From Streptomyces monashensis (GTDB lineage: Bacteria > Actinomycetota > Actinomycetes > Streptomycetales > Streptomycetaceae): DNA of 35,979 nt. The stretch is from the NCBI RefSeq assembly GCF_001866665.1, contig NZ_MLYO01000043.1, positions 1 through 35,979 of the forward strand. The letters run 5' to 3'. The translations under genes were made by a program, and so were the position numbers. The notes below the pieces were generated by a model. It searched no databases. It worked only from the letters and a program-made list of their open reading frames with translations, and was not told the origin of the DNA. Positions 26,613-33,864 of this stretch are shown here, piece by piece. Within the stretch, counting starts at the first letter, position 1. Each line of letters opens with the position of its first letter.

Positions 26613-27590
26613 ATGGCCGTGCACCGCGTCGTCGTCCTGGCGTTCCCCCGCGTCTATCCCTTCGAGCTCGGCATTCCCGCGCGGGTCTTCCGCGCGGCGC
26701 GCGGCCCGGACGGCGAGCGCCTCTACGAAGTGGCCACCTGCTCGCTGGACGGCGGACCGGTCAGCACCGCCGAGGACTTCGACCTCGTGGTCGCCCACGG
26801 CGCCGAGGCGCTGGCCGCCGCGGACACCGTGGTGGTCGCGCCGTTCCAGTGGGATCCCGAGGACGCCGCGGCCGACTCCGTGCTCGAACCGCTGGCCGCG
26901 GCGCTGCGGACACTGCGGCCGAGCACGCGGGTCGTGTCGCTCTGCACGGCCGCGGTCCCGCTGGCCGCGGCCGGTTTCCTCGACGGCCGTCCGGCGACGA
27001 CGCACTGGCAGGAGGCTCAGCGCTGCCAGGAGCTGTTCCCGGCGGTGAAGTGGGACGCGGACGTGCTGTTCGTGGACGACGGTGACGTGCTGACCTCCGC
27101 GGGGGTCGCGGCGGGTGTCGACCTGTGCCTGCACATCGTCCGGCAGGACCATGGGAGCGCGGTCGCCAACGGTGCCGCGCGCTACTGCGTGGTGCCGCCC
27201 TGGCGCGAAGGCGGGCAGGCGCAGTTCATCGAGCGGGCGGTGCCGGCCGACCCCTCGGCCGCGACCGCGGCCACCCGGGCCTGGGCCATGGCGCGGCTCG
27301 ACCAGCCGATCGCGTTGGCGGAACTGGCCGGCCACGCCCGGATGAGCGTGCGGAACTTCAGCCGCAGGTTCCGCCAGGAAGTCGGGATGACGCCGGTCGA
27401 CTGGCTGATCCGGCAGCGCGTGGACCTGGCCCGGCACCTGCTGGAGGCCACTGACCTGCCGATCGACCACATCGCCGAGCGTGCCGGGTTCGGCACGGCC
27501 GCCTCACTGCGCCAGCACGTGCGCGCCGCGATCGGCGTCTCGCCGAACGCCTACCGCCGGACGTTCCGGGCTGCCGAGACGACGACGTGA
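26613..27590 (+). CDS. GlxA-type AraC regulator with DJ-1/PfpI domain
   Basis: 325 residues. N-terminal class I amidotransferase-like/DJ-1 domain (about 1-190: VHRVVVLAFPRVYPFELGIP, DLVVAHGAEAL, VVSLCTAAVPLAAAGFLDGR with the nucleophile-elbow Cys, ATTHW, VDDGDVLTSAGVAAGVDLCL). C-terminal AraC HTH pair (about 220-315): LAELAGHARMSVRNFSRRFR and IDHIAERAGFGTAASLRQHV, then GVSPNAYRR. Such proteins sense small metabolites; the DJ-1 domain is usually non-enzymatic. ATG 26613 is preferred over 26586 because AAGGATC precedes it and because the upstream ATG lies inside the inverted repeat. It probably regulates the divergent quinone oxidoreductase. Confidence 0.9.
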   Translation: MAVHRVVVLAFPRVYPFELGIPARVFRAARGPDGERLYEVATCSLDGGPVSTAEDFDLVVAHGAEALAAADTVVVAPFQWDPEDAAADSVLEPLAAALRTLRPSTRVVSLCTAAVPLAAAGFLDGRPATTHWQEAQRCQELFPAVKWDADVLFVDDGDVLTSAGVAAGVDLCLHIVRQDHGSAVANGAARYCVVPPWREGGQAQFIERAVPADPSAATAATRAWAMARLDQPIALAELAGHARMSVRNFSRRFRQEVGMTPVDWLIRQRVDLARHLLEATDLPIDHIAERAGFGTAASLRQHVRAAIGVSPNAYRRTFRAAETTT

Positions 27591-27607
27591 CGGCGTGACG
27601 CGGCCTG

Positions 27608-27904
27608 ATGTCGGCGCGGGTGCGGGTCGATGAGCCGCGCACGGAGGCGGACCGGGTTCTGGGCGAACTGGCGGAAGCAGAGGCGGTGTTGGAGCGGCGG
27701 GCCATTGCCCGTGTGGAGTTGGCCGAGGCCCTGGCTGCGCCGGAGCCGGATGCCGCGGAGCGGCCGTGTCCAGTGCCGGTTCCGGCGGTGGGGCCGCTTC
27801 GCTTTCGAGTGCACCCCCTCGACCTTCGCCGGCACCGGCTCCAGGCCCAGCCGCCCGTACCAGCGGTGACGGCCGTTGGTCAAAGGAGATGGCCGGCGGC
27901 CTGA
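27608..27904 (+). CDS. Possible hypothetical protein, 98 residues
   Basis: The N-terminal half is helical and charged (EPRTEADRVLGELAEAEAVL, RRAIARVELAEALAAPE), which looks coded; the second half is Pro/Arg-rich and less convincing. No ribosome-binding site is visible before ATG 27608, only 15 bp after the AraC-type regulator gene. Its end overlaps the convergent gene at 27880-27904. It could be the fragment of a larger lost gene. Confidence 0.3.
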   Translation: MSARVRVDEPRTEADRVLGELAEAEAVLERRAIARVELAEALAAPEPDAAERPCPVPVPAVGPLRFRVHPLDLRRHRLQAQPPVPAVTAVGQRRWPAA

Positions 27905-29136
27905 TGCCAGGCATCGACAGCCTGAGCAATTTGCGATGATGCTCCAGCGGCGGCGGTGATCGCAGCCATCGCGTTCCTGGCACGGTTGAGCCTGCGGGGT
28001 TCTTCCGGAGCTACCGCCGCGTCGGCAATATCGGCGGCGCTGTCGAGGAGTTGGGCACGGCGATCTTCAGCAAGCTCCGGTGCTTGCTGAATGGCCTCGG
28101 TTAGGCCGCGAAGAGCGGCCGCGACGTCAGTCTCCCCGCGGTCCGCGATGGTCGTGATGGTCGCGCCGATGCTGGTGACCGTGTCGGCTACGGAGATGTG
28201 GCTGTTGTTCACCTCGCTGTGGATCGCCCCGACGTTGCCGTAAACAGTGACCGGGTCTCGCCGCTTTCCCTGGCCGGACGCCTCCGCGTAGTCAGGCATG
28301 AGCTCCAGTACCTCCGCAAGGTAGTTGATCGCGATCCCAACATAGGCCGCGTGGACCCGAGGGGCGATTCCGGCGGCAATCTCCCGGAACTCCCGTTGTC
28401 GTCGCTTGTTGATGGTCGGCCACGGGGTTTGGCCGGTCGCCAGCAGCTCCGCGCAACCGAACCCGTAGGTCGACGCCTGGTACCGCCGGCGGACCTCTGC
28501 GGTGAGGAACGGTTCAAGTATGTGCTCGAAGCGGCTCCAGTTCCGAGCACCTCGTACCGAGCCGGGCGGACTGCCCTTCCCCGCCGCTTCGTAGAGCTCA
28601 ACGCCCTCGTTTACGAGCTGGGCGAGCTGATCGGCGACTGCCTCCGCAGCGGCATCCTCGCGGAGCCGGGCGAACTTGGGCGGGTGCTGGGCTGGGAGGA
28701 CTGGACGCGGGACTGACCTTCCCCGGCTGTTCGCTAGCGTGACCAGGCCTGCGTGAAGCTTGTCGAGGATCGATGACAACTCGCCGTCGGATGCCCTCCT
28801 GAGCCGCTCGTGCCCGTCCCGGTTCAGGACTTTGGCGATTGGCCAGACCGCCTCCGAGATTCCAGCGGTGCAAACCGAACTGCCAGGATCCCCAGGAGGA
28901 AAGAAGCGCCAGAGCATCACCGACATGTCGCCGCCCCACTCGTTGATGTCGGACATGAGATCTTCCGCCTCCCCCCTGGACGCTCGCAGCCTTCGCCGCT
29001 CCAGGAAAGGGCGCAGGGCCGCCGCGCGAACCGACGCCTGCGCGGCGATGCGTGCTCCGAACTCCGGCACGGCTTCGCTGATCACCCTGCGTGCGACGTC
29101 GGGATCGGGCAGCCGGGCGTTGCGCGTAGTTGGCAT
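27880..29136 (-). CDS. Hypothetical protein, 418 residues
   Basis: A soluble protein with no recognised catalytic motif. It is mostly helical: VARRVISEAVPEFGARIAAQ, LMSDINEWGGDMSVMLWRFF, then KVLNRDGHERLRRASDGELS and GRNW-type segments in the middle. A distinctive C-terminal part (from about 300) starts with a short beta-like NVGAIHSEVNNSHISV and continues into long helices (TSIGATITTIADRGETDVAA, ALRGLTEAIQQAPEL). A beta ladder of the N-V/N-S kind followed by a helical bundle occurs in some phage-defence accessory proteins such as AbiTii, but the resemblance is weak. ATG 29136 is used; GTG 29157 is an alternative. Monocistronic, between the AraC-type regulator and the antitoxin-kinase pair. 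Confidence 0.7.
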   Translation of the reverse strand: MPTTRNARLPDPDVARRVISEAVPEFGARIAAQASVRAAALRPFLERRRLRASRGEAEDLMSDINEWGGDMSVMLWRFFPPGDPGSSVCTAGISEAVWPIAKVLNRDGHERLRRASDGELSSILDKLHAGLVTLANSRGRSVPRPVLPAQHPPKFARLREDAAAEAVADQLAQLVNEGVELYEAAGKGSPPGSVRGARNWSRFEHILEPFLTAEVRRRYQASTYGFGCAELLATGQTPWPTINKRRQREFREIAAGIAPRVHAAYVGIAINYLAEVLELMPDYAEASGQGKRRDPVTVYGNVGAIHSEVNNSHISVADTVTSIGATITTIADRGETDVAAALRGLTEAIQQAPELAEDRRAQLLDSAADIADAAVAPEEPRRLNRARNAMAAITAAAGASSQIAQAVDAWHQAAGHLL

Positions 29137-29270
29137 GTAGACATCATGACCTCGCACCGCCGGGCGTGGTAGTAAATCGCCCATCGGCAAACGATTGATG
29201 ACAGGCTGCCGACGCGTCCAATGAACCCGCGGAATCAGGGGGTTCGCGGCGGCGCGATGTCAGCCTCCGA

Positions 29271-29305
29271 AGTCGGCTGCACGGATGACTGGAGTCGGCT
29301 GCACG
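29271..29305. repeat. Direct repeat, 13 bp twice
   Basis: AGTCGGCTGCACG occurs at 29271-29283 and 29293-29305, a 22-bp period (about two helical turns). It sits between divergent coding regions and may be a protein-binding site; function unknown. Confidence 0.5.
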
Positions 29306-29320
29306 TACTGAGACGAATCG

Positions 29321-29524
29321 TCAGTTACCCCTGCGGGTAGCGCGACGGCGCAGGAGGATCATGAGCGTCTCGCGTGCGTCCCGCCGCTCCGCTAGCCGGT
29401 CAAGAAGGGGAGCGCCGACCTGTCCAGGACGGGCGATGCCCAGCGTGTAGGCCCGTCGACACCGCCAAACCGGCCGAGGATGCGGGGGCCATCTGGTGGC
29501 GATCGCTCCGATCCCTTCCTCCAT
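29321..29524 (-). CDS. Possible small hypothetical protein, 67 residues
   Basis: The C-terminal half reads like real protein: AYTLGIARPGQVGAPLLDRL then AERRDARETLMILLRRRATR, amphipathic helices with a basic end. The N-terminal half is less convincing. ATG 29524 lies within the repeat upstream of the antitoxin, with no clear ribosome-binding site. It is divergent from the antitoxin-kinase pair, so might be a third component or an unrelated remnant. Confidence 0.3.
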   Translation of the reverse strand: MEEGIGAIATRWPPHPRPVWRCRRAYTLGIARPGQVGAPLLDRLAERRDARETLMILLRRRATRRGN

Positions 29525-29555
29525 TCATGACACTTCGTCAAACTACATTCATGAC
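29522..29555. promoter_or_regulatory. Direct repeat overlapping the antitoxin start, possible operator
   Basis: CATTCATGAC occurs at 29522-29531 and 29546-29555; each copy contains the palindrome TCATGA. The spacing is 24 bp and the second copy overlaps the ATG at 29551. Phd/YefM antitoxins commonly bind paired sites over their own promoter, so these are good candidates for autoregulation. Confidence 0.45.
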
Positions 29556-29748
29556 CGAGGCGGTATCGATTACCCGTGCGCGGCCGATCCTGGGCGACCT
29601 CGCCCGCCGGGTCGCCACCACCCGTGAGCCCATCGTCCTGACCGACCACGGCCGGGCCATCGCCACCATCGTGCCCATGCCCCCAGGGTGCGCCGACGAT
29701 CCCGGTGGCAGACCCGAGGAAGCGGCCGGAACGGCGCCGGCCGGATGA
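29551..29748 (+). CDS. Phd/YefM-type antitoxin
   Basis: 65 residues. MTEAVSITRARPILGDLARR and TREPIVLTDHGRAIATIVPM match the Phd/YefM fold: N-terminal DNA-binding and dimerisation strand-helix-strand, with the typical V-LTDHGRPxA motif. The C-terminal third, normally the toxin-neutralising tail, is Gly/Pro/Ala-rich and likely disordered. ATG 29551 is preferred by family alignment; ATG 29527 is in frame. No good Shine-Dalgarno sequence precedes either, so a leaderless transcript is possible. Its stop overlaps the start of the kinase gene (ATGA at 29745-29748), exactly where a RelE or Doc toxin would normally lie. Confidence 0.8.
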   Translation: MTEAVSITRARPILGDLARRVATTREPIVLTDHGRAIATIVPMPPGCADDPGGRPEEAAGTAPAG

Positions 29749-31091
29749 GCAGCCCACAACGGCGCATCGCCAACCAATACCGTCTGGTACGCGAGCTGGC
29801 TGGAGGCGGCTTCGGCCGCATCTGGCAGGCCCACGACGAACATCTGGACGTCGATGTGGCGGTCAAGGAGGTGTGGTTCCCTCCCGCCATCGACCCGGCC
29901 GAGCACTCCCGGCGGCTCGAATACGCCGCGCGGGAGGCCCGCAACGCCGCGAAGCTGCGCAGTCATCCGCACATCGTGCCGGTCTACAGCGTCGTCATCG
30001 AGGACGATCGGCCGTGGATCGTGATGGAGCTGGTCCGCGGCGGTTCGCTGGCAGACCGGCTGGCGCAGGGCTCGCTGCCGCCGAAGGAGGTGGCCGATGT
30101 CGCGGAGGCGATGCTGAAAGCGCTGAACGCGGCCCACAAGGCCAGGGTGGTCCACCGGGACGTGAAACCGGCGAACATCATGCTGGCCGACGACGGCCGG
30201 ATACTCCTGACCGACTTCGGAATCGCCGCCCACCAAGACGACACCCGCCTCACCACCGTCGGCAACGTCATCGGGACGCCGGAATACCTTGCCCCCGAGC
30301 GCATCAACGGCGCGGAGGCCGGGCCCGCGAGTGACCTGTTCGGCCTCGGCGTCACGCTCTACCGCGCAGCCGAGGGCAAATCCCCGTTCCGGCGTGAAAC
30401 GGACACTGCAACCCTGGGCGCGGTGGCTACGCAGCCGCCGCCGCCGATGAAGAAGGCCGGCGGTCTCGAACCGTTGATCTTCGGCCTGTTGGACAAGGAC
30501 CCCCCAAAGCGTCTGACTGCCGCTGCCGCGCTGGAGAGGCTGCGCGGTTGGCGGACGGGCCAGAAGCCCCCGGACGACAGCCCGTTCGAGGCGGTCTGGA
30601 CGGGCAAAGAACCTCTGGACACCTATGCCGTGAAGCCCCCCAATCCTCGGTCTTCGCAGACGTTCGCGGGATGGTTCGGAACAAAGAAGTTTGCAGTGCC
30701 TGAGGTGAGATCGGGCTGGGTCTTGCACGTTGGCCCGAAATACATCATGACCACCGACTCCACAGAGCGCCGTGAATTCACTTGGGACCGGATCTTGTAC
30801 ATCTCCATCAGGGAGTTCCGGAACTGGGGTCTCTACCAGTTCACCGTGCTCTACCTGACATTCATGCCAGGCTCCGAGCCTCCCTTGCTGAAGCCGGCGG
30901 GATGGCCCTATCCGAAGATGTCTCCCCCCGAAAGCTTCCCAGAAGTCCCGGTCTGCGTCCTGGGCCCGATGACGCCGGAGCAGCGGGCTGAGTTGGCCGA
31001 GGCCCTCGGCAGATACGGCGGCAGGCGCTGGAAGCCCTTCGCACGTGCTGCCAATGAGTTCATCACAAGGATTCGTGGATGGAGACGGTGA
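29745..31091 (+). CDS. Soluble Hanks-type Ser/Thr kinase with novel C-terminal domain, coupled to antitoxin
   Basis: 448 residues. Kinase domain (about 10-270): glycine loop ELAGGGFGRIWQAH, Lys41 in VAVKEVW, HRDVKPANIML (Asp139), LLTDFGIAA, EYLAPERI, all intact. There is no transmembrane helix and no PASTA, WD or NHL sensor. After a Pro-rich linker, residues about 305-448 form an unrecognised domain: SGWVLHVGPKYIMTTDSTER, EFTWDRILYISIREFRNWGL, YQFTVLYLTFMPG, then a C-terminal helix PEQRAELAEALGRYGG. The strand pattern resembles a PH-like domain (weak). ATG 29745 overlaps the antitoxin stop, giving translational coupling. This suggests the kinase acts as toxin or as a partner whose level is tied to the antitoxin. 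The alternative is an unrelated kinase that picked up an antitoxin gene as 5' neighbour. Confidence 0.9.
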   Translation: MSSPQRRIANQYRLVRELAGGGFGRIWQAHDEHLDVDVAVKEVWFPPAIDPAEHSRRLEYAAREARNAAKLRSHPHIVPVYSVVIEDDRPWIVMELVRGGSLADRLAQGSLPPKEVADVAEAMLKALNAAHKARVVHRDVKPANIMLADDGRILLTDFGIAAHQDDTRLTTVGNVIGTPEYLAPERINGAEAGPASDLFGLGVTLYRAAEGKSPFRRETDTATLGAVATQPPPPMKKAGGLEPLIFGLLDKDPPKRLTAAAALERLRGWRTGQKPPDDSPFEAVWTGKEPLDTYAVKPPNPRSSQTFAGWFGTKKFAVPEVRSGWVLHVGPKYIMTTDSTERREFTWDRILYISIREFRNWGLYQFTVLYLTFMPGSEPPLLKPAGWPYPKMSPPESFPEVPVCVLGPMTPEQRAELAEALGRYGGRRWKPFARAANEFITRIRGWRR

Positions 31092-31203
31092 GCGTGGCCT
31101 GGAGACTCGCAGTCGGCGGTCGAGTAGGCCGTGGCGTACCGGTCAGCGGTTCGAGGTCCTGGGGATGGGACGTTGAGCGCGGGCGAGCCGGTGGAGTTCG
31201 ACC

Positions 31204-31668
31204 TCACCTCCGACTCTGCGGGCGTCCGCGCGGACAACATCTGCCGCGGCGGGGATGGGACTGGGGCCAGGTCGGGGTTGCCGGGATAGCGTGGGTCAGT
31301 GGTGCGAGGTGTTCGTAGAGGGCCGCGTGGAGTGCGGCGGCCAGTTCGCGGGCCCGCTGCTCGCTCTCCACGTCGTACAGCACGAAGTAGACGGGTCCGG
31401 CGCAGGAGTCGGGGCGGATCTCGCGGGAGCGGATCAGATGGATCACCGCGGTCCGGACGGCGTCGTACACGGGTGCGTCGATGGCGTGCTGCGGGGCGGT
31501 GAGCGCGTCGGCCTTGAGCGTCCAGTGCAGCCCGAGGCGCTCGACGGCGACGAACACGGCCTGCTGTTACCTGGCCGCCTGGTACGCGGCGTTGAACGGC
31601 TCCTGGCCCGTCGCGTCCGGGATCAGGTCGGCGGGGCAGGGTGTGGGCAGGGGCTGCATGAGACGCAT
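31204..31668 (-). pseudogene. Hypothetical gene interrupted by an in-frame TAA
   Basis: From ATG 31668 the frame gives MRLMQPLPTPCPADLIPDAT, then GQEPFNAAYQAAR and a TAA at 31567-31569 (codon 34). The same frame continues with clear coding character: AVFVAVERLGLHWTLKADAL, VYDAVRTAVIHLIRSREIRP, then YFVLYDVESEQRARELAAAL. Because both halves share one frame, a single base change explains the break. The C-terminus after about 31290 becomes Arg/Pro-rich and may be unrelated. No family recognised. A GTG at about 31560 could restart translation. Confidence 0.55.
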
Positions 31669-31720
31669 CGTTCCCGCACCTGCGGGCCTTGGTGACACCG
31701 ACACGGGGTGCGTTTGGTGT

Positions 31721-31922
31721 TCAGGCGCCGGGCCGGCTCCGGGGTGCGCCGCCCCGGCCGCGCAGGACGACGCCGGCCTCGGTGAGGATGCGGTGGACGA
31801 ACCCGTAGGAACGCCCGGTGTCTTCGGCCAGGGATCGGATGCTCGCCCCGCCTCGTACGCCTTCTTCAGCTCGCTCGCGAGCCTGTCGCGTGCCTCGCCG
31901 TGATCCGTATGCCCCTGGCCAT
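31721..31922 (-). pseudogene. Frameshifted small helix-turn-helix protein
   Basis: A short Streptomyces HTH protein broken by indels. The C-terminal part is well preserved: ASIRSLAEDTGRSYGFVHRI then LTEAGVVLRGRGGAPRSR. The N-terminus is split over two other frames: MARGIRIT from ATG 31922, then ELKKAYEAG. Putting these together restores a typical protein of about 65 residues (coil plus HTH). At least two frameshifts are needed, one within GCGGGGCGAGC near 31838. Probably non-functional. Confidence 0.6.
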
Positions 31923-32152
31923 GACTCGTCTCCTGCTTCGCCGTTCGACGTCCGAGTGGCGATCATCGCGCATCGGCATGGTCTCCGGCAGCCGAAGGCC
32001 CGTTTCTCGTACGGACGCCGTGACGTGGGTCATGCGCCCGCCACGCACCCGAGGGTGAGCGGGCGACGCCCGACGACGTCATGGACGTCGCCTTCCATGA
32101 GTTCGCCCTGCTGCTCGACGGCGAGCAGGCCCGCACCGCCCTCCGCGAAACT

Positions 32153-32611
32153 TCAGGAACTGGCCTTGTACTCCATCTCGGCCAGCAGCTCTGCTATCGC
32201 GGGTATGGCCGCGCGCAGCGCGTCGCGGCTCTGCGGGCGCAGCGCCTCCACCGCCTCTCGCAGCGCGCCGGTGCTCGCCCGGTCGTACTGGTTCAGCAGC
32301 TCCAGCGCTCGCGGCGAGGGTGCCAGCCGTACGGTGCGCAGATCGGTACCGGAGGGACCGCGTTCGACCAGGGCCGTGGCGGTCATCACGCGGACCAGGT
32401 TACTGACCGTGGAGGGTGCGACGCGCAGCCGTTCGGCGACCTCCCGAGGGGTCGCCGAACCAGCCGCCGCCAGCACCCGCAGCAGCTCGATCTGTGCCTC
32501 CGGCAGGTCAGGCAGGTCTTCCGCGGTCCGCGTCCGCCGCAGGACGGCCCGCCGCAGCGGGCCCAGCAGTCGGCCGAACTCCATTGCGGTGTCCGCGTCA
32601 CTCATCCCCAT
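32153..32611 (-). CDS. MarR-family transcriptional regulator
   Basis: 152 residues, winged helix: PDLPEAQIELLRVLAAAGSA, TPREVAERLRVAPSTVSNLV (recognition helix), RVMTATALVERGPSGTDLRT (wing with Asp-Leu-Arg), then long dimerisation helices. MarR proteins bind palindromic operators as dimers and release on binding phenolic ligands. It is divergent from a truncated phenolic acid decarboxylase gene, with a 15-bp palindrome between them; regulation of decarboxylase by a phenolic-responsive repressor fits. The ATG at 32611 or 32605 may be used. The frame is intact although its probable target is broken. Confidence 0.88.
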   Translation of the reverse strand: MGMSDADTAMEFGRLLGPLRRAVLRRTRTAEDLPDLPEAQIELLRVLAAAGSATPREVAERLRVAPSTVSNLVRVMTATALVERGPSGTDLRTVRLAPSPRALELLNQYDRASTGALREAVEALRPQSRDALRAAIPAIAELLAEMEYKASS

Positions 32612-32634
32612 GGCGCCATTCTGCCGAAGAGCCG

Positions 32635-32649
32635 ATTTTGCCGCAAAAT
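32635..32649. promoter_or_regulatory. Palindromic operator between marR-type gene and padC remnant
   Basis: ATTTTGC (32635-32641) and GCAAAAT (32643-32649) are perfect arms around one C, in an A/T-rich island unusual for this DNA. A second imperfect copy, TTTT-ATGAC-AAAA at 32652-32664, follows. Typical in size and place for MarR-family binding, and overlapping the presumptive promoters of both genes. Confidence 0.6.
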
Positions 32650-32671
32650 AGTTTTATGACAAAATGAAGTC

Positions 32672-32932
32672 ATGGCTAACAACGGAAGCCTCACCACGAC
32701 AGTCGAGCAGCCGATCCCCCTGCAGGACCTCTCCGGCATCGTCGGCCACCGCTTCATCTGCACCTACGCCAACGGCTGGCAGTACGAGATGTACGTCAAG
32801 AACGACAGCACCATCGACTACCGCATCCACAGTGGCCACGTCGGCGGCCGCTGGGTCAAGGACCAAGAGGTCGACCTCGTCCAGGTCGACGTGGAACAGC
32901 CGTTGGCACTGAGATTGATCATGGTTGCGTAG
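32672..32932 (+). pseudogene. Truncated phenolic acid decarboxylase
   Basis: The first about 72 residues match the phenolic acid decarboxylase (PadC) N-terminus: PIPLQDLSGIVGHRFICTYA, NGWQYEMYVKNDSTIDYRIH and SGHVGGRWVKDQEVDLVQVD. These include residues of the lipocalin-like barrel and the conserved Tyr/Arg region. Homology ends near 32890 and an unrelated 14-residue tail runs to TAG; the normal protein is about 160-170 residues, so the catalytic Glu and most of the barrel are absent. The enzyme would decarboxylate hydroxycinnamates such as ferulate; this copy cannot fold normally. Divergent from the MarR-type regulator. Confidence 0.8.
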
Positions 32933-33039
32933 CAGGTCGGATGCCCGATCGGGGGGCTTGCGTGGAAGACCGGCGACGGGCTGTCGTTTGGGGTTAGGGT
33001 CGCCGGGCATGTAGTCGTACGCGAGGTGGAACCCGCGCG

Positions 33040-33230
33040 ATGCCCGAGCGGGTGTGGCACCCCATCAGCAAGCTGGAGTTCTTCATCGACCACACCCGGC
33101 GCTGCGCGGTCGACGTGCGGGAGCATCTGGAGACGCTGGAGGAGGCTCGTGCCAAGCCGCACGTCCTGGCCGATGCCGACGTAGCGCGGATCAAGCGGGT
33201 CTACACCGAGCAGGCCGGCGATCTGACCTG
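33040..33230 (+). pseudogene. 5' fragment of an unknown gene
   Basis: MPERVWHPISKLEFFIDHTR, RCAVDVREHLETLEEARAKP, then ARIKRVYTEQAGDL reads as a genuine charged helical protein with strong third-position GC. After about 33222 the frame loses coding character; a neighbouring frame gives LFEEQPEKW, suggesting an indel. Preceded by no clear Shine-Dalgarno. The pattern resembles a Streptomyces hypothetical often found near mobile elements. It collides tail-to-tail with the minus-strand gene ending at 33201. Confidence 0.4.
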
Positions 33231-33488
33231 TTCGAGGAGCAGCCGGAGAAGTGGGCCGTCGGTGGACTCCGCGCCGGCCTTGGCGATCTGGTCGGCGATG
33301 ACCGAGGGGTCGATGTACCGCAGGGCAGAGCGGGGTTGGATGCCCATGCGCTCGGCGACGGTGTTCACCGCGTGGGCGACCACGTTGTGCACCCCGACGG
33401 GCACGACGTCCAGGCCGCGGGTGAGCAACTCGGCCTCGGTCTGCGCAAGGAGGGCCTTGAAGCCCTGGGTGTTCTTGATGTCTGCCAC
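33201..33488 (-). CDS. Hypothetical protein, 95 residues, possibly 3'-truncated
   Basis: GTG 33488 opens VADIKNTQGFKALLAQTEAE, LLTRGLDVVPVGVHNVVAHA, VNTVAERMGIQPRSALRYID and PSVIADQIAKAGAESTDG, then ends in a short unrelated-looking tail (VRSPACSV). Good coding composition, no signal or membrane segment. The segment ERMGIQPRSALRYI may be a DNA-binding helix-turn-helix (weak). No family recognised. Ends inside the sequence shared with the + strand fragment, so the original 3' end may be lost. Confidence 0.55.
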   Translation of the reverse strand: MADIKNTQGFKALLAQTEAELLTRGLDVVPVGVHNVVAHAVNTVAERMGIQPRSALRYIDPSVIADQIAKAGAESTDGPLLRLLLEQVRSPACSV

Positions 33489-33623
33489 GGCATCGAGCCT
33501 ACGGCCCGGCGCAGATCGGCCGGGCCCCGGCGACGTACGGCGCTCGTACGGGGGAACAGCGGTGCCCGGGGCCCGGCCGAGGCAGATCAGCGGCGGGGGC
33601 GCCAGCGGGTGAACATGCACTGG

Positions 33624-33857
33624 TCAGCGCCGGCGCCGAGCCTGAAGGGCAGGCGGCGCGGTCGAGCATGAAGGGGCGTGGACGGTCCAGCCGCACCGGG
33701 TGCAGAAGGCGCCCAGGTCGCGGTCGGCCTCATACGAGCCACACAGCAGAACGCAGCCGAGCTGGTGGTACACCTGCCAGGTCCGCTTGAGACGTTCGGG
33801 GCGAGTTGTAGGGCACGCGAGGGTTGACCCCGGCTTCAAGCACCTCGAACGGGTCAT
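33624..33857 (-). CDS. Possible small zinc-ribbon-like protein
   Basis: 77 residues from ATG 33857, seven bases after the stop of the membrane SpoIIE phosphatase gene on the same strand, so translational coupling is possible. The middle RTWQVYHQLGCVLLCGSYEA then GAFCTRCGWTV contains two cysteine pairs (CVLLC and CTRC) that could bind zinc. The tail is Arg/Ala-rich and may reflect a shifted end. No family recognised. Confidence 0.35.
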   Translation of the reverse strand: MTRSRCLKPGSTLACPTTRPERLKRTWQVYHQLGCVLLCGSYEADRDLGAFCTRCGWTVHAPSCSTAPPALQARRRR

Positions 33858-33864
33858 CTCAGGC

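Noticed and set aside
32656..32673. ATGAC/GTCAT inverted repeat overlapping the padC start
   Set aside because: Short arms with an eight-base gap next to a better palindrome; may be chance, so only the 15-bp site is annotated.
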